Below, piece after piece: positions 16,266-24,423 of a stretch of DNA of 50,087 nucleotides (the first letter of the stretch is position 1; every line of letters begins with the position of its first letter). The position numbers and the translations under genes are program-made. The stretch is from positions 1 to 50,087 of the forward strand of contig NZ_LNQB01000074.1 in assembly GCF_001651875.1 (NCBI RefSeq). Reading direction: 5' to 3'. This DNA is from Sinorhizobium saheli (GTDB lineage Bacteria > Pseudomonadota > Alphaproteobacteria > Rhizobiales > Rhizobiaceae). The notes beneath the pieces are model-generated. The model was not told where the DNA came from. It made no database searches and worked only from the letters and a program-made list of their open reading frames with translations.

Positions 16266-18215
16266 TTAACCTGCCTTGTTCACGCGCATGTACCAGTCGA
16301 CCAGTCGCCGTACCTGCCGTTCCGTGTAGCCACGCTCCTTCATGCGTTGCACGAATTCGGCATGCTGCTTCTCGGTGGCGCTGTCCTTCTTGGAGCCGAA
16401 GCTGATGACAGGCAGAAGGTCCTCCACCTGGCCGAACATGCGTTTCTCGATCACTTCCCGAAGCTTTTCGTAGCTCGTCCAGGACGGATTGCGGCCGTGG
16501 TTCTTGGCGCGGGCGCGGAGCGTGAACTTGACGACCTCGTTGCGGAAGTCCTTCGGGTTGGCGATGCCGGCCGGCTTCTCGATCTGCGAGAGCTCGCTGT
16601 CGAGTATCTTCCGGTTGAGGATCTGCCCGGTATCCGGATCCTTGAAGTCCTGGTCCTCGAGCCAGGCATCGGCATAAGCGATGTAGCGATCGAACAGGTT
16701 CTGGCCGTATTCGCTGTAGGATTCCAGATAGGCCTTCTGGATCTCGTGGCCGATGAACTCCGCGTAACGGGTGGCGAGTTCCGACTTGATGAAGTCGAGA
16801 TAGGCCGCCTCCGTCTCCTTCGGGAACTGCTCGCGCTTGATCGCCTGCTCGAGGATATACATGAGGTGCACCGGATCGGCCGCCACCTCCTTGGTGTCGT
16901 AGTTGAACGTCTCGGACAGGACCTTGAAGGCGAAGCGGGTGCTGACCCCGGTCATGCCCTCGTCGACGCCGGCGGCGTCACGATATTCCTGCACCGAGCG
17001 CGCCTTCGGATCGACGTCCTTGAGGTTCTCGCCGTCATAGACCCTCATCTTCGTGTAGAGCGACGAGTTCTCGTGCGGCACGAGCCGGGTCGAGACGGTG
17101 AAGCGGCTGAGGATCTCCAGCACCTCCGGCGCGCAGGGATTGTTGAGCAGCTCGCTTTCGTGCAGAAGCTTCTCGTAGATCTGCTTCTCCTCGGTGACCC
17201 GCAGGCAGTAGGGAACCTTGACCACCAGGATGCGGTCGAGGAACGCCTCGTTGTTGCGGTTGTTCTTGAACTGCAGCCATTCCGACTCGTTGGAGTGGGC
17301 AAGGATGGTGCCCTGATAGGGGAATGCGCCGAAGTTTTCCGTGCCGTTGTAGCTGCCTTCCTGGGTTGCGGTCAGCAGCGGATGCAGGACCTTGATCGGC
17401 GCCTTGAACATCTCGACGAATTCGAGCAGCCCCTGCGTGGTGCGGTTAAGCCCGCCGCTGTAGGAATAGGCGTCCGGATCGGCCTGGCTGTAATTCTCGA
17501 GCTGGCGGATGTCGACCTTGCCGACGAGCGAGGAAACGTCCTGGTTATTCTCGTCGCCGGGCTCCGTCTTGGCGATGCCGATCTGGCGCAGCCGCGACGG
17601 CACCAGCTTGACGACGCTGAATTTCGAAATGTCGCCGCCGACCTCGTCGAGCCGCTTGGCCGCCCAGGGCGAAATCAGGCCGGTGAGCCTGCGCCGGGCG
17701 ATGCCGTATTTATCCTCGAGAAGATCGGCCATGCGCTCGGGATGAAACAGGCCGAGCGGAGACTCGAAGATCGGGCTGATCTTGCCGTCGACCATCAACG
17801 TGTAGATCGGCCTATGCTCCATCAGCCTCTTCAGTCGCTCGGCGAGCGACGACTTGCCGCCACCGACCGGGCCCAGCAGATAAAGGATCTGCTTGCGCTC
17901 CTCGAGACCCTGGGCAGCGTAGCGGAAGTAGCCGACGATCCGCTCGATCGTGTCTTCCATACCGAAGAAATCGGAGAAGGCCGGATAAATCTTGATGGTC
18001 CGGTTTGCGAAGATCCGGCCGAGACGCTCGTCAGCGCTGGTATCGACGAGAACCGGTTCTCCAATGGCGTCCACCATTCGTTCCTGAGCGGTGGCGTACA
18101 TGCTTTTGTCATCGCGACATGCAAGGAGATATTCCTGTAGACTTATCTCTTCTTGCGCTGCACTCGTATAGATCTCCGAGAATAGGTCGAAGACGTCAGA
18201 TTCACTCCTTTGCAT
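16266..18215 (-). CDS. prkA: PrkA family serine protein kinase
   Basis: The 649-residue protein is of PrkA/YeaG type. An AAA-like N-terminal domain carries the Walker A motif GPVGGGKSS (residues 115-123, Lys121), and the C-terminal region has the PrkA kinase-like part. The E. coli homologue YeaG phosphorylates itself and acts in nitrogen-starvation and stationary-phase survival. It is the first gene of the three-gene operon, and its start MQRSESDVFDLFSEIY lies 69 bases from an EcfG-type promoter, so general stress control is likely. Confidence 0.94.
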   Translation of the reverse strand: MQRSESDVFDLFSEIYTSAAQEEISLQEYLLACRDDKSMYATAQERMVDAIGEPVLVDTSADERLGRIFANRTIKIYPAFSDFFGMEDTIERIVGYFRYAAQGLEERKQILYLLGPVGGGKSSLAERLKRLMEHRPIYTLMVDGKISPIFESPLGLFHPERMADLLEDKYGIARRRLTGLISPWAAKRLDEVGGDISKFSVVKLVPSRLRQIGIAKTEPGDENNQDVSSLVGKVDIRQLENYSQADPDAYSYSGGLNRTTQGLLEFVEMFKAPIKVLHPLLTATQEGSYNGTENFGAFPYQGTILAHSNESEWLQFKNNRNNEAFLDRILVVKVPYCLRVTEEKQIYEKLLHESELLNNPCAPEVLEILSRFTVSTRLVPHENSSLYTKMRVYDGENLKDVDPKARSVQEYRDAAGVDEGMTGVSTRFAFKVLSETFNYDTKEVAADPVHLMYILEQAIKREQFPKETEAAYLDFIKSELATRYAEFIGHEIQKAYLESYSEYGQNLFDRYIAYADAWLEDQDFKDPDTGQILNRKILDSELSQIEKPAGIANPKDFRNEVVKFTLRARAKNHGRNPSWTSYEKLREVIEKRMFGQVEDLLPVISFGSKKDSATEKQHAEFVQRMKERGYTERQVRRLVDWYMRVNKAG

Positions 18216-18283
18216 CGTGCTCTCCCGCGGCAGGGCCGCTTGGTTGAAACGGGATCGCTGCCTAACGGCCTCTGCTTCAAGTG

Positions 18284-18309
18284 AACGGTTTTCGCGAGTT
18301 CAAAGTTCC
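18284..18309 (-). promoter_or_regulatory. EcfG/RpoE2-type promoter of the prkA operon
   Basis: On the minus strand GGAAC (18309-18305) and CGTT (18287-18284) are separated by 17 bases, an exact match to the general stress sigma factor consensus of alphaproteobacteria. The prkA start is 69 bases downstream. This predicts induction of prkA, the DUF444 gene and spoVR by stress, starvation and heat. Confidence 0.8.
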
Positions 18310-18736
18310 TTCAATTATCACCGGCACAGGAAGCGGATGCCGAAGCAGCAGCCAACGACGAATTCCACGTATCAGTCCGGGACCGACCGATCGGCGCCTC
18401 AATAAAAATGCGAGGCGCGCTGCGCAGGACTCGTCGCTCTGTCACCCCATCATGCCGGTCGCTCTCGCGAATCCTTCATGACAAGGGAATCATAACTAAT
18501 CCCCGGTCTTTCTCCGACTTCTTTTTTACGATTCCGCGAATTTAGCCATCAACAATATCGTGTAGGACGGCTCTTGCGTGAGTACAGCCCTCGCGCGCAT
18601 CAGAAAGGAACGCCAAAGCAGGGCCATGCGGAAAGCGCGGCACCGCGGCCGCGAACCGGGCATCAGGTCGGTGCCCTTTCCTCGACAGGACAGGGCAACC
18701 CGTCCATTTCAGCCCAGACATGGCGCGATGGCAAGA

Positions 18737-18782
18737 AAAAAATGAAAAACTCCGTAGAACCATTCGGTTACGGGGGCTTTTT
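18737..18782 (-). terminator. Hairpin terminator, probably of the DUF1326 gene
   Basis: CCGT..AACC pairs with GGTTACGG around an ATTC loop (18752-18773, two-base bulge). On the minus strand it is followed by GTTTTTCATTTTTTT and on the plus strand by GGGGCTTTTT, so it may work in both directions. It lies about 140 bases beyond the DUF1326 stop. Confidence 0.6.
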
Positions 18783-18922
18783 CATTCGGATGCGGTAGCC
18801 GCCATCGGGGCATCAAGTTCAGTGCCGTTTGACACGCACCGCCTGAAGCGGCTCGGCCGCGCTCTCGCGCTCCGGCAGCAGCGCCATCTCGTCCCGGAGC
18901 CTGAGGCTAAAGCTCTAACGAT

Positions 18923-19588
18923 TTAGCCGAGCCATGCCGTGAGCCTCGATCTTTGTCTGACCAAGCCATCCTGATTGAAGTGGTGGACACAGAAATGCGC
19001 CCATGAGTCTTGGAACGCCATTTCCATGTCCCCGGTCACCGATGTCGTACCGAGCCCGAGTTCCGCGTAGGTAAACTCAAAGCTGCCGCTCGGTCGCGCG
19101 AGCGCGACGTGGAACGGCTCGCCCGTGAATTCGTTAACCTTCGGGCTCGCCCTGCTCGTCAAGACGCCGGGAATCGTAACCTTCGCGGTTCGCGCGTCCA
19201 GGTCCGCCCTGAGATCGATCGGCAGGAACAACGTCTCGCAGAATTCCGAACAGGTGGTCGCGAAGACCGCGAACAAATTGCTGAAAGGCTCGCACGCATC
19301 GCCTGAGATGATCGTCTCAAGTGCAATCCGTTGAGGCTCGTCCGCTCGCTCGTCGATGATGATCTGACGCCTGCCGTTTCCGTCCTTTATTTCTCCGGGC
19401 CACTTGTACAACGCCGCCCAGTTCAGGCCGACGAGCGGCGTGCCGTTGAAGTGGCCCTCGACGAGGTTGCCGATGAAGGCGGACTGGCAATATCCGTGCG
19501 TGCTCGGCAAATTGAATTGGCAGCCGCAATTCATGGCACAACTGCAGTTGTCGTAAGTTTCGCTCTTGAATACCCATTGGTCTCCCAT
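18923..19588 (-). CDS. DUF1326 family protein
   Basis: The 221-residue protein starts with the DUF1326 hallmark, a cysteine-rich stretch (YDNCSCAMNCGCQF: Cys15, 17, 21 and 23), which could bind a metal, followed by an all-beta domain. The function of the family is unknown. I chose the ATG at 19588 because GGGAGG lies nine bases upstream; the frame is open 13 residues further without support. It is divergent from an HxlR-type regulator and shares a 170-base promoter region with it, so it is the probable target. Confidence 0.86.
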   Translation of the reverse strand: MGDQWVFKSETYDNCSCAMNCGCQFNLPSTHGYCQSAFIGNLVEGHFNGTPLVGLNWAALYKWPGEIKDGNGRRQIIIDERADEPQRIALETIISGDACEPFSNLFAVFATTCSEFCETLFLPIDLRADLDARTAKVTIPGVLTSRASPKVNEFTGEPFHVALARPSGSFEFTYAELGLGTTSVTGDMEMAFQDSWAHFCVHHFNQDGLVRQRSRLTAWLG

Positions 19589-19664
19589 ACGCGTGATCCT
19601 CCCAGCTCTCACCCGATGTTCGGGCAATCATCAGGGAGAGTGCACCTCGCAGGGGGCCAGCACC

Positions 19665-19703
19665 AGTTCAGGAATTGAAGCGCCCCGCTTTAGAAACTGA
19701 ACT
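19665..19703. promoter_or_regulatory. Operator candidate in divergent promoter region
   Basis: AGTTCAG (19665-19671) and CTGAACT (19697-19703) form a perfect 7-base inverted repeat with a 25-base spacer, and each arm is part of a 15-base half-site of the form GTTCAG-N6-AAG. The position between the two divergent genes suits binding by the adjacent HxlR-type regulator. Confidence 0.5.
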
Positions 19704-19758
19704 AGCCAGGAAAAGCCATCTGCCGTAGCCTCTAGGGAGCCTCGGAGGAGGTTTCATC

Positions 19759-20460
19759 ATGGCACAGGCAAGCTATGGACAGTTCTGTCCGGTGGCATTG
19801 GCGGCGGAGGTGCTGTGCACGCGCTGGACCGTCGTGCTCCTGCGCGAGTTGTTGGCCGGCTCGACGCGCTTCAACGATTTGCGGCGAGGCGTGCCGCGCA
19901 TGTCGCCGGCGCTCCTGGTCAAGCGGCTGCGCGATCTCGAGCAGGCCGGCATCGTCCGTCGTGTTGCTTCGCGGACCGAGCCGGGAATTCTCGAGTATCA
20001 GCTGACGCCGGCCGGAAGGGGCTTGAAGCCGGTGATCGAGGCGATCGGCATATGGGGCCAGCGCTGGTTCGAGGCCGATGTCTCGTTGCAGCATCTCGAT
20101 CCATCGCTCTTGATGTGGGACATACACCGCAATCTCGATGTCACGACGTTGCCGCCGCGGCGCCTCGTGGTTCATTTCCTGTACCCGGAGCTACCTGCCG
20201 CTCGACGGCAATGGTGGCTTCTCATCGAACCCGGTGCCGAGGTGGATCTCTGCCCGGTCGACCCCGGCTTCGATATCGACCTGTACGTCAGTACCGACCT
20301 GCGCACCATGACGGCGATCTGGATGGGACTGACAACTGTACGCCGGGCGATGAGCGATGGAAAACTCGTGCTCACCGGCGATCGTCAGCTCGCCAGCCAG
20401 ATGCAGACCTGGCTTGGCCTGAGCCCCTTCGCGGCAGAAAAGAAGCTGGTTTCCGCCTAG
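19759..20460 (+). CDS. HxlR-type regulator with SCP2-like C-terminal domain
   Basis: The 233-residue protein begins with a winged helix domain of the HxlR type (residues 5-100: CPVALAAEVLCTRWTVVLLREL, then TRFNDLRRGVPRMSPALLVKRL and the wing). After a linker, residues 125-228 look like a sterol carrier protein-2 fold, a fusion known in actinobacterial and rhizobial regulators and probably binding a hydrophobic ligand. The start follows GGAGG. The final TAG is also the first part of a hairpin repeat. It probably controls the divergent DUF1326 gene. Confidence 0.85.
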   Translation: MAQASYGQFCPVALAAEVLCTRWTVVLLRELLAGSTRFNDLRRGVPRMSPALLVKRLRDLEQAGIVRRVASRTEPGILEYQLTPAGRGLKPVIEAIGIWGQRWFEADVSLQHLDPSLLMWDIHRNLDVTTLPPRRLVVHFLYPELPAARRQWWLLIEPGAEVDLCPVDPGFDIDLYVSTDLRTMTAIWMGLTTVRRAMSDGKLVLTGDRQLASQMQTWLGLSPFAAEKKLVSA

Positions 20461-20496
20461 AGCGGGGCGCGCTCACATGCGCTGGCGCCCCGCTCC
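20458..20496 (+). repeat. Half mosaic element on the stop codon of the HxlR-type gene
   Basis: The sequence TAGAGCGGGGCGCGCTCACA matches the right half of the mosaic element in reverse orientation. The TAG is the stop codon of the regulator gene. GAGCGGGGCGC (20460-20470) pairs with GCGCCCCGCTC (20485-20495) in a perfect 11-base stem, so the mRNA ends in a very stable hairpin. Confidence 0.85.
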
Positions 20497-20685
20497 ATCT
20501 TGGCATCGCGATGCCGCCGCAGCCGCCTTCTTGTCGAGGCGAACATCCGACACGGCGGGCGGCGCTATTGAGAAGGCGCCGCCGAAGTTGGGTTCCGGCT
20601 ACACCACGACATGGACCGAAACCGGGCCACGCTAAGTTGTCAACAACAGGAAAAAACAAAGAAGATCAATGCCGAGAGTTCGGCT

Positions 20686-20770
20686 TGGTGCGGTCGAGAA
20701 GACTCGAACTTCCACGGGTTGCCCCACAGCGACCTCAACGCTGCGCGTCTACCAATTCCGCCACGACCGC
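20686..20770 (-). tRNA. tRNA-Leu (anticodon GAG)
   Basis: Read on the minus strand, the gene starts GCGGTCGTGGCGGAATTGGT, has the anticodon stem CAGCG/CGCTG with loop TTGAGGT (anticodon GAG), a long variable arm typical of leucine tRNA, the T arm with GTTCGAG, and the acceptor end CGACCGC with encoded ACCA. The acceptor stem GCGGTCG/CGACCGC is fully paired. It is a single-gene unit with its own promoter. Confidence 0.97.
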
Positions 20771-20805
20771 ATCGTGGTAGGTGCCGATTGCGTCGGCGGG
20801 GGTGC

Positions 20806-20834
20806 ATGTAGCAAAAGCATTTGGGGTGCACAAG
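20806..20834 (-). promoter_or_regulatory. Sigma-70 promoter of tRNA-Leu
   Basis: On the minus strand CTTGTG (20834-20829) and CTACAT (20811-20806) are separated by exactly 17 bases, close to the rhizobial consensus CTTGAC-N17-CTATAT. Transcription would begin about 30 bases before the mature tRNA. Confidence 0.75.
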
Positions 20835-20964
20835 GGTGTCACGACAGAAATTTGACGTGAAATGAAACTATTTCAACGCCCCCTTCGCGAAGCGCCTGAA
20901 ACGCTGGACTCTTGCCGCGCGCGGCCCCATGTACAGGCTGGAAAAATCAGCAATGCAGGGCCCA

Positions 20965-21684
20965 ATGCAGCGTGAAGATCTGAGCCAGACCATGTTCGCA
21001 CCGCCGGATTCGCCGCCGGTGCGCTGGCGCATCGCCCCTTCCCTCATCGATTATCCACAAGCTGTCGAAACGATGGAACGGGAAGCCGCCGCCATCGGCG
21101 CGGGTTTGGCCGACGAACTGGTCTGGCTGGTCGAGCACCCGCCGCTCTACACCGCCGGCACCAGCGCCGACGCCGCCGACCTGGTCATGCCCGATCGATT
21201 CCCGGTCTTTTCGACTGGCCGCGGCGGCGAATACACCTACCACGGCCCGGGGCAGCGCGTCGTCTACGTGATGCTCGATCTCAGGCGCCGGCGTCAGGAC
21301 GTTCGCGCCTTCGTTGCTGCGCTCGAAAACGTCATCATCACCACGCTCGATGCGATGAACGTCAAGGGCGAGCGCCGCGAGGACCGCGTCGGCGTCTGGG
21401 TGCGCCGTCCGGAAAAGCCGCCTCTCGCCGATGGCTCGACGGCCGAGGACAAGATCGCGGCGATCGGCATCCGCCTGCGCAAGTGGGTGAGCTTCCACGG
21501 CTTTGCCCTCAACGTCGACCCGGATCTCGATCATTTCGGCGGCATCGTGCCCTGCGGCATACGCGGCTACGGCGTGACGAGCCTCGTCGACCTCGGCTTG
21601 CCGGTCATGATGCCCGACGTCGATATCCGTCTGAGGCAGGCGTTCGAAACGGTCTTCGGCCCGACCCGACCGGACGAGGGATGA
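20965..21684 (+). CDS. lipB: Octanoyltransferase (lipoyl synthesis)
   Basis: LipB moves octanoate from acyl carrier protein to lipoyl domains of 2-oxo-acid dehydrogenases and glycine cleavage H protein, before LipA inserts sulfur. The family motifs are present: [15 protein letters not shown], the catalytic Lys163 in EDKIAAIG and the catalytic Cys197 in [11 protein letters not shown]. The N-terminus is uncertain: in-frame ATG codons lie at 20929, 20953, 20965 and 20992; I took 20965 (239 residues), which has AGGGC upstream and fits rhizobial homologues in length. It is followed at 241 bases by an XRE-type gene. Confidence 0.92.
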   Translation: MQREDLSQTMFAPPDSPPVRWRIAPSLIDYPQAVETMEREAAAIGAGLADELVWLVEHPPLYTAGTSADAADLVMPDRFPVFSTGRGGEYTYHGPGQRVVYVMLDLRRRRQDVRAFVAALENVIITTLDAMNVKGERREDRVGVWVRRPEKPPLADGSTAEDKIAAIGIRLRKWVSFHGFALNVDPDLDHFGGIVPCGIRGYGVTSLVDLGLPVMMPDVDIRLRQAFETVFGPTRPDEG

Positions 21685-21924
21685 AGGCGCCCCCGCGGCC
21701 CTTGCGACGAGGCATGCCCCAAATACCGGACGCCGGCGCACATTTGCGAAGAACCGCGAGGGCCGCATTTGGTAGCGTTTTTGACGCTGCGGGATGGTCT
21801 TCGTAGCGGGAATACCCATAGGCTCGCCTAATCTTCGCCCCGCAGCGGGAAACCGAGGCGCCACCGGCCCGCTCGGAAACTTTGCCCGGGACCTTTGAAC
21901 GTCGCCGTGCCAAAGGAGAAAGTC

Positions 21925-22329
21925 ATGCGTTTGTCCACCGAAGCCATGCTCGGACGTCTGCGCGATACCGGGGACGGCGACACGTTGGGAGGCCGCCTCT
22001 CGAGGGCGCGCGACGCGGCGAGGCTTTCTGCCAAGGACCTGGCCGACCGGCTCGGCGTGCGCGTCGAGACCATATCCTCCTGGGAACGCGACAGGGCCGA
22101 GCCGCGGACGAATCGGCTTTTCGCGCTCGCCAGCGTCCTCGGCGTCACGCCGGCCTGGCTGATGACCGGCATCGGCCGCGGTCCCGACGACAACATCAGC
22201 GACGGGGCGAGGAACGCGCTTCGCGAACAGTTCGATCTCGTCAGAAAACTGCATGAGCAGACCGGCGAAGCCCTGGCAGCCCTCGAAGTCCAGATCGAGC
22301 GCGTCGAGCGCTCCGGATTCCGTCCCTGA
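21925..22329 (+). CDS. XRE family helix-turn-helix regulator
   Basis: The 134-residue protein has a Cro/CI-type helix-turn-helix at about residues 30-85 (RLSRARDAARLSAKDLADRLGV, then ISSWERDRAEPRTNRLFALASVLGV), followed by a C-terminal coiled coil (about 100-130). No signal-binding domain is visible, so it may be a simple dimeric DNA-binding protein. The ATG at 21925 is preceded by AAAGGAG; an upstream ATG in frame at 21895 has none. Its target is unknown. A half mosaic repeat starts five bases after the stop. Confidence 0.85.
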   Translation: MRLSTEAMLGRLRDTGDGDTLGGRLSRARDAARLSAKDLADRLGVRVETISSWERDRAEPRTNRLFALASVLGVTPAWLMTGIGRGPDDNISDGARNALREQFDLVRKLHEQTGEALAALEVQIERVERSGFRP

Positions 22330-22333
22330 CATT

Positions 22334-22365
22334 TAGAGCGTAATGCGCTCATATGCGTTCGCGCC
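22334..22365 (+). repeat. Half mosaic element after XRE gene
   Basis: TAGAGCGTAATGCGCTCATA and the following CGTTCGCGCC correspond to the right half of the mosaic element in the same orientation as the copy at 20458. It begins five bases after the TGA stop of the XRE gene. Confidence 0.75.
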
Positions 22366-22455
22366 CCCTTCCGGCGCCGGCGATCAGGCTGCTTGAAATG
22401 ACGGCCGGCCACTGATCATCTTCAAACGACGCTTCAACAGGCAGGGTAATCGCCA

Positions 22456-24201
22456 ATGACCGAACGCTCGATGATCGACAGGTCTCCGAGGCTACATCGC
22501 CTCGCGAGGCTCGCAATGCTGGCGCTGTTCGGTCTTCTCGCACAGATCGCCGTCGCCTGCGCCCATGCGTCGTTCAGCTCGAGCGATCCCGAGGACGGGG
22601 CCGTCGTCGAGAGGGCGCCGTCGACCTACACCCTCAGCTTCAGCGAACCGGTGTCTCCCCTGACGCTGAAGCTGGTCACGCCGGACGGCGCCTCGATTCC
22701 GCTCGAGCGTTTCAAAGTCAAGGATCGAACGGTCGAGATCGTCGCGCCGGCCGACCTCGGCCGCGGAACGCACGTGCTGACCTGGCGCGTGACCTCGGCG
22801 GACGGCCACCCGATCGGCGGCTCGATCGTGTTCTCGATCGGCACGGCAACCGCCGAACCGCCGCCGATCGGGGACGAAGTCGACGCGGTGGTGCGTGCCG
22901 GCGTCCTTGGATCGAAGGTGGCGCTCTATATCGGCCTCTTCATCGGCGTCGGCGGCGCTTTTGCATCACGCTGGCTGATCGACGGCGCTCGCCGTGGCCG
23001 GAATGTCGTGATGGCCGCTCTCGGCATCGGCATCATCGGCACCCTCGCTTCCCTCGCCTTCCAGGGTCTCGATGCGCTCGGCGCACCGATAGCGCTGATC
23101 GCCGAACCCCGTGTCTGGTCCACCGCCATGGCGACCAGCGTCGGCGCCACGGTCTCCGTCGCGGCTGTCGCCATCGCCACGGCCGTCGCGGCCCTTCTGA
23201 GCCACGGGCATGTTTCGCGCCTGTTGTCGCTCGTCGCCGTGATCCTGACCGGCGCCGCCTTGTCGCTGAGCGGCCATGCGGCAGCGGCCGAGCCGCAATG
23301 GCTCATGCGGACAGCGGTCTTTCTGCATGCCGTCGCGATCACCTTCTGGGTGGGAGCGCTCGCTCCATTGGGCCTGGCGCTCAGAGCATCTTGCAGTCAG
23401 GTGGAATCACCTGACGTCGCACAAATGCAGCAAAAACAAACGGTGACGCGAACGCATGTGAGCGCATCCCGCTTGAGGCGAGGCGACCCGGCGGCGGCCG
23501 CGGCCCTGCGCCGTTTCTCGACGATCGTCCCCTATGCCGTCGCGGCGCTTGTCGCGGCCGGCCTCGTGCTGGCCGTCGTGCAGGTGCGGGAACCCCGCGC
23601 TCTCATCGACACGGCCTATGGGCAGTTGCTCCTCGCAAAGGCAGGGCTGCTCGTCGGACTATTCCTGCTCGCCGCCGTCAATCGCTGGCGCCTGACCGGC
23701 CCGGCCGTGGCCGGCAACGGTCCTGCCACATCGCGGCTGGTTCGCCTGGTCGCTGCCGAAACGGCAATCGTGCTGTTGATATTCGCCATCGCGGCCTCCT
23801 GGCGTTTCACGCCGCCGCCGAGGGCATTGGCGGCCGTAGCGGAGCAAGCCGCGACCGCCCACATTCACACCGACAAGGCGATCGCCTTCGTCAAGGCCAT
23901 GCCGGGACGCGCCGGCCAGGTCGACCTTTCGGTCAGGCTGCTCGATGGCAAGTCGCAGGCGCTCGACGCCAAAAAGGTGACCTTCGTCCTGTCCAAACCG
24001 GATTCAGGCATAGAGCCCTTCAAGCGGCCGGCGGAGCAGGACGCAAAAGGGGACTGGCGTAACGAGCATATGACCATACCGCTCCCCGGCACCTGGCATA
24101 TCCGCATCGACGTCCTGAGCGGCGATTTCGAGATGGTCCGGCTCGAAGGACAGATCAGCATCCGGCCCTCGGCATCCGCGACCATAACGGCCACTCCGTG
24201 A
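22456..24201 (+). CDS. Copper resistance CopC-CopD fusion protein
   Basis: The 581-residue protein joins three parts. A signal peptide (cleavage likely before His37) is followed by a CopC domain (to about residue 130, HASFSSSDPEDG with the N-terminal copper-binding His, and SADGHPIGGS). Then comes a CopD membrane domain with about eight helices (150-450) and a periplasmic YtkA-like domain (about 465-570). CopC binds Cu in the periplasm and CopD probably moves it inward. Residues 310-340 are encoded by a palindromic repeat inserted in frame in a loop. The rest of the frame is intact, so the gene is probably active. Confidence 0.9.
   Translation: MTERSMIDRSPRLHRLARLAMLALFGLLAQIAVACAHASFSSSDPEDGAVVERAPSTYTLSFSEPVSPLTLKLVTPDGASIPLERFKVKDRTVEIVAPADLGRGTHVLTWRVTSADGHPIGGSIVFSIGTATAEPPPIGDEVDAVVRAGVLGSKVALYIGLFIGVGGAFASRWLIDGARRGRNVVMAALGIGIIGTLASLAFQGLDALGAPIALIAEPRVWSTAMATSVGATVSVAAVAIATAVAALLSHGHVSRLLSLVAVILTGAALSLSGHAAAAEPQWLMRTAVFLHAVAITFWVGALAPLGLALRASCSQVESPDVAQMQQKQTVTRTHVSASRLRRGDPAAAAALRRFSTIVPYAVAALVAAGLVLAVVQVREPRALIDTAYGQLLLAKAGLLVGLFLLAAVNRWRLTGPAVAGNGPATSRLVRLVAAETAIVLLIFAIAASWRFTPPPRALAAVAEQAATAHIHTDKAIAFVKAMPGRAGQVDLSVRLLDGKSQALDAKKVTFVLSKPDSGIEPFKRPAEQDAKGDWRNEHMTIPLPGTWHIRIDVLSGDFEMVRLEGQISIRPSASATITATP
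23383..23476 (+). repeat. Mosaic element inserted in frame in copCD
   Basis: The 94-base segment matches the 115-217 element over both halves (AGAGCATCTTGCAGTCAGG...GCATGTGAGCGCATCCCGCT). It is translated as about 31 residues (from RASCSQVESPDV to HVSASRL) inside the CopD part. The flanking protein sequence APLGLAL / RRGDPAAAAAL reads on smoothly, so the insertion kept the frame. Confidence 0.9.
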
Positions 24202-24351
24202 CGATTTCGGGTTACGCGTGGCGCTCGGCGTTGTATCACCGCTGCATCGTCACCGCCTGCCGCGACGCTCGTGGTATGCTGAGTTCGCAACTTGAGTCAG
24301 AGAAGCGCCGGAGCGTTTTGAATTTTTGGCGCTTTCCGCCGCTCGAGCAGG

Positions 24352-24406
24352 TTTGAATTGCTGCATGTTTGCTTTAGTCGGAGCCGGTTCAAGGAAGCGT
24401 GCAGCA
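24352..24406. repeat. CTGCATG hairpin repeat, copy B
   Basis: The copy begins TTGAATTGCTGCATGTTT and ends AAGCGTGCAGCAG. It matches the copy at 7991-8049 in layout. It lies just upstream of the DUF188 gene and may fold into a hairpin in that gene's leader. Confidence 0.65.
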
Positions 24407-24423
24407 GGAAAGTTGATTGCGTC

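Larger units (their letters stand above)
18216..18922. other. Spacer between prkA and the DUF1326 gene
   Basis: This stretch of 707 bases holds the prkA promoter at 18284-18309 and a hairpin terminator at about 18737-18782. Between them I see no gene I can support: short plus-strand frames (e.g. 18574-18798 and 18720-18926) lack ribosome sites and family similarity. A small RNA could be hidden here. Confidence 0.5.

Noticed and set aside
16347..18140. 597-codon open frame on the plus strand opposite prkA
   Set aside because: It mirrors the codon pattern of prkA in GC-rich DNA; prkA has clear kinase and P-loop motifs and the opposite product resembles no family.
18574..18926. Small plus-strand frames between prkA and the DUF1326 gene
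   Set aside because: No ribosome sites; the region includes a terminator hairpin.
20947..22332. 461-codon minus-strand frame over lipB and the XRE gene
   Set aside because: Both plus-strand genes have catalytic or helix-turn-helix motifs and ribosome sites; the long frame is a by-product of high GC.
22456..24201. copCD as a pseudogene disrupted by the repeat
   Set aside because: The repeat keeps the frame and all three domains are intact.
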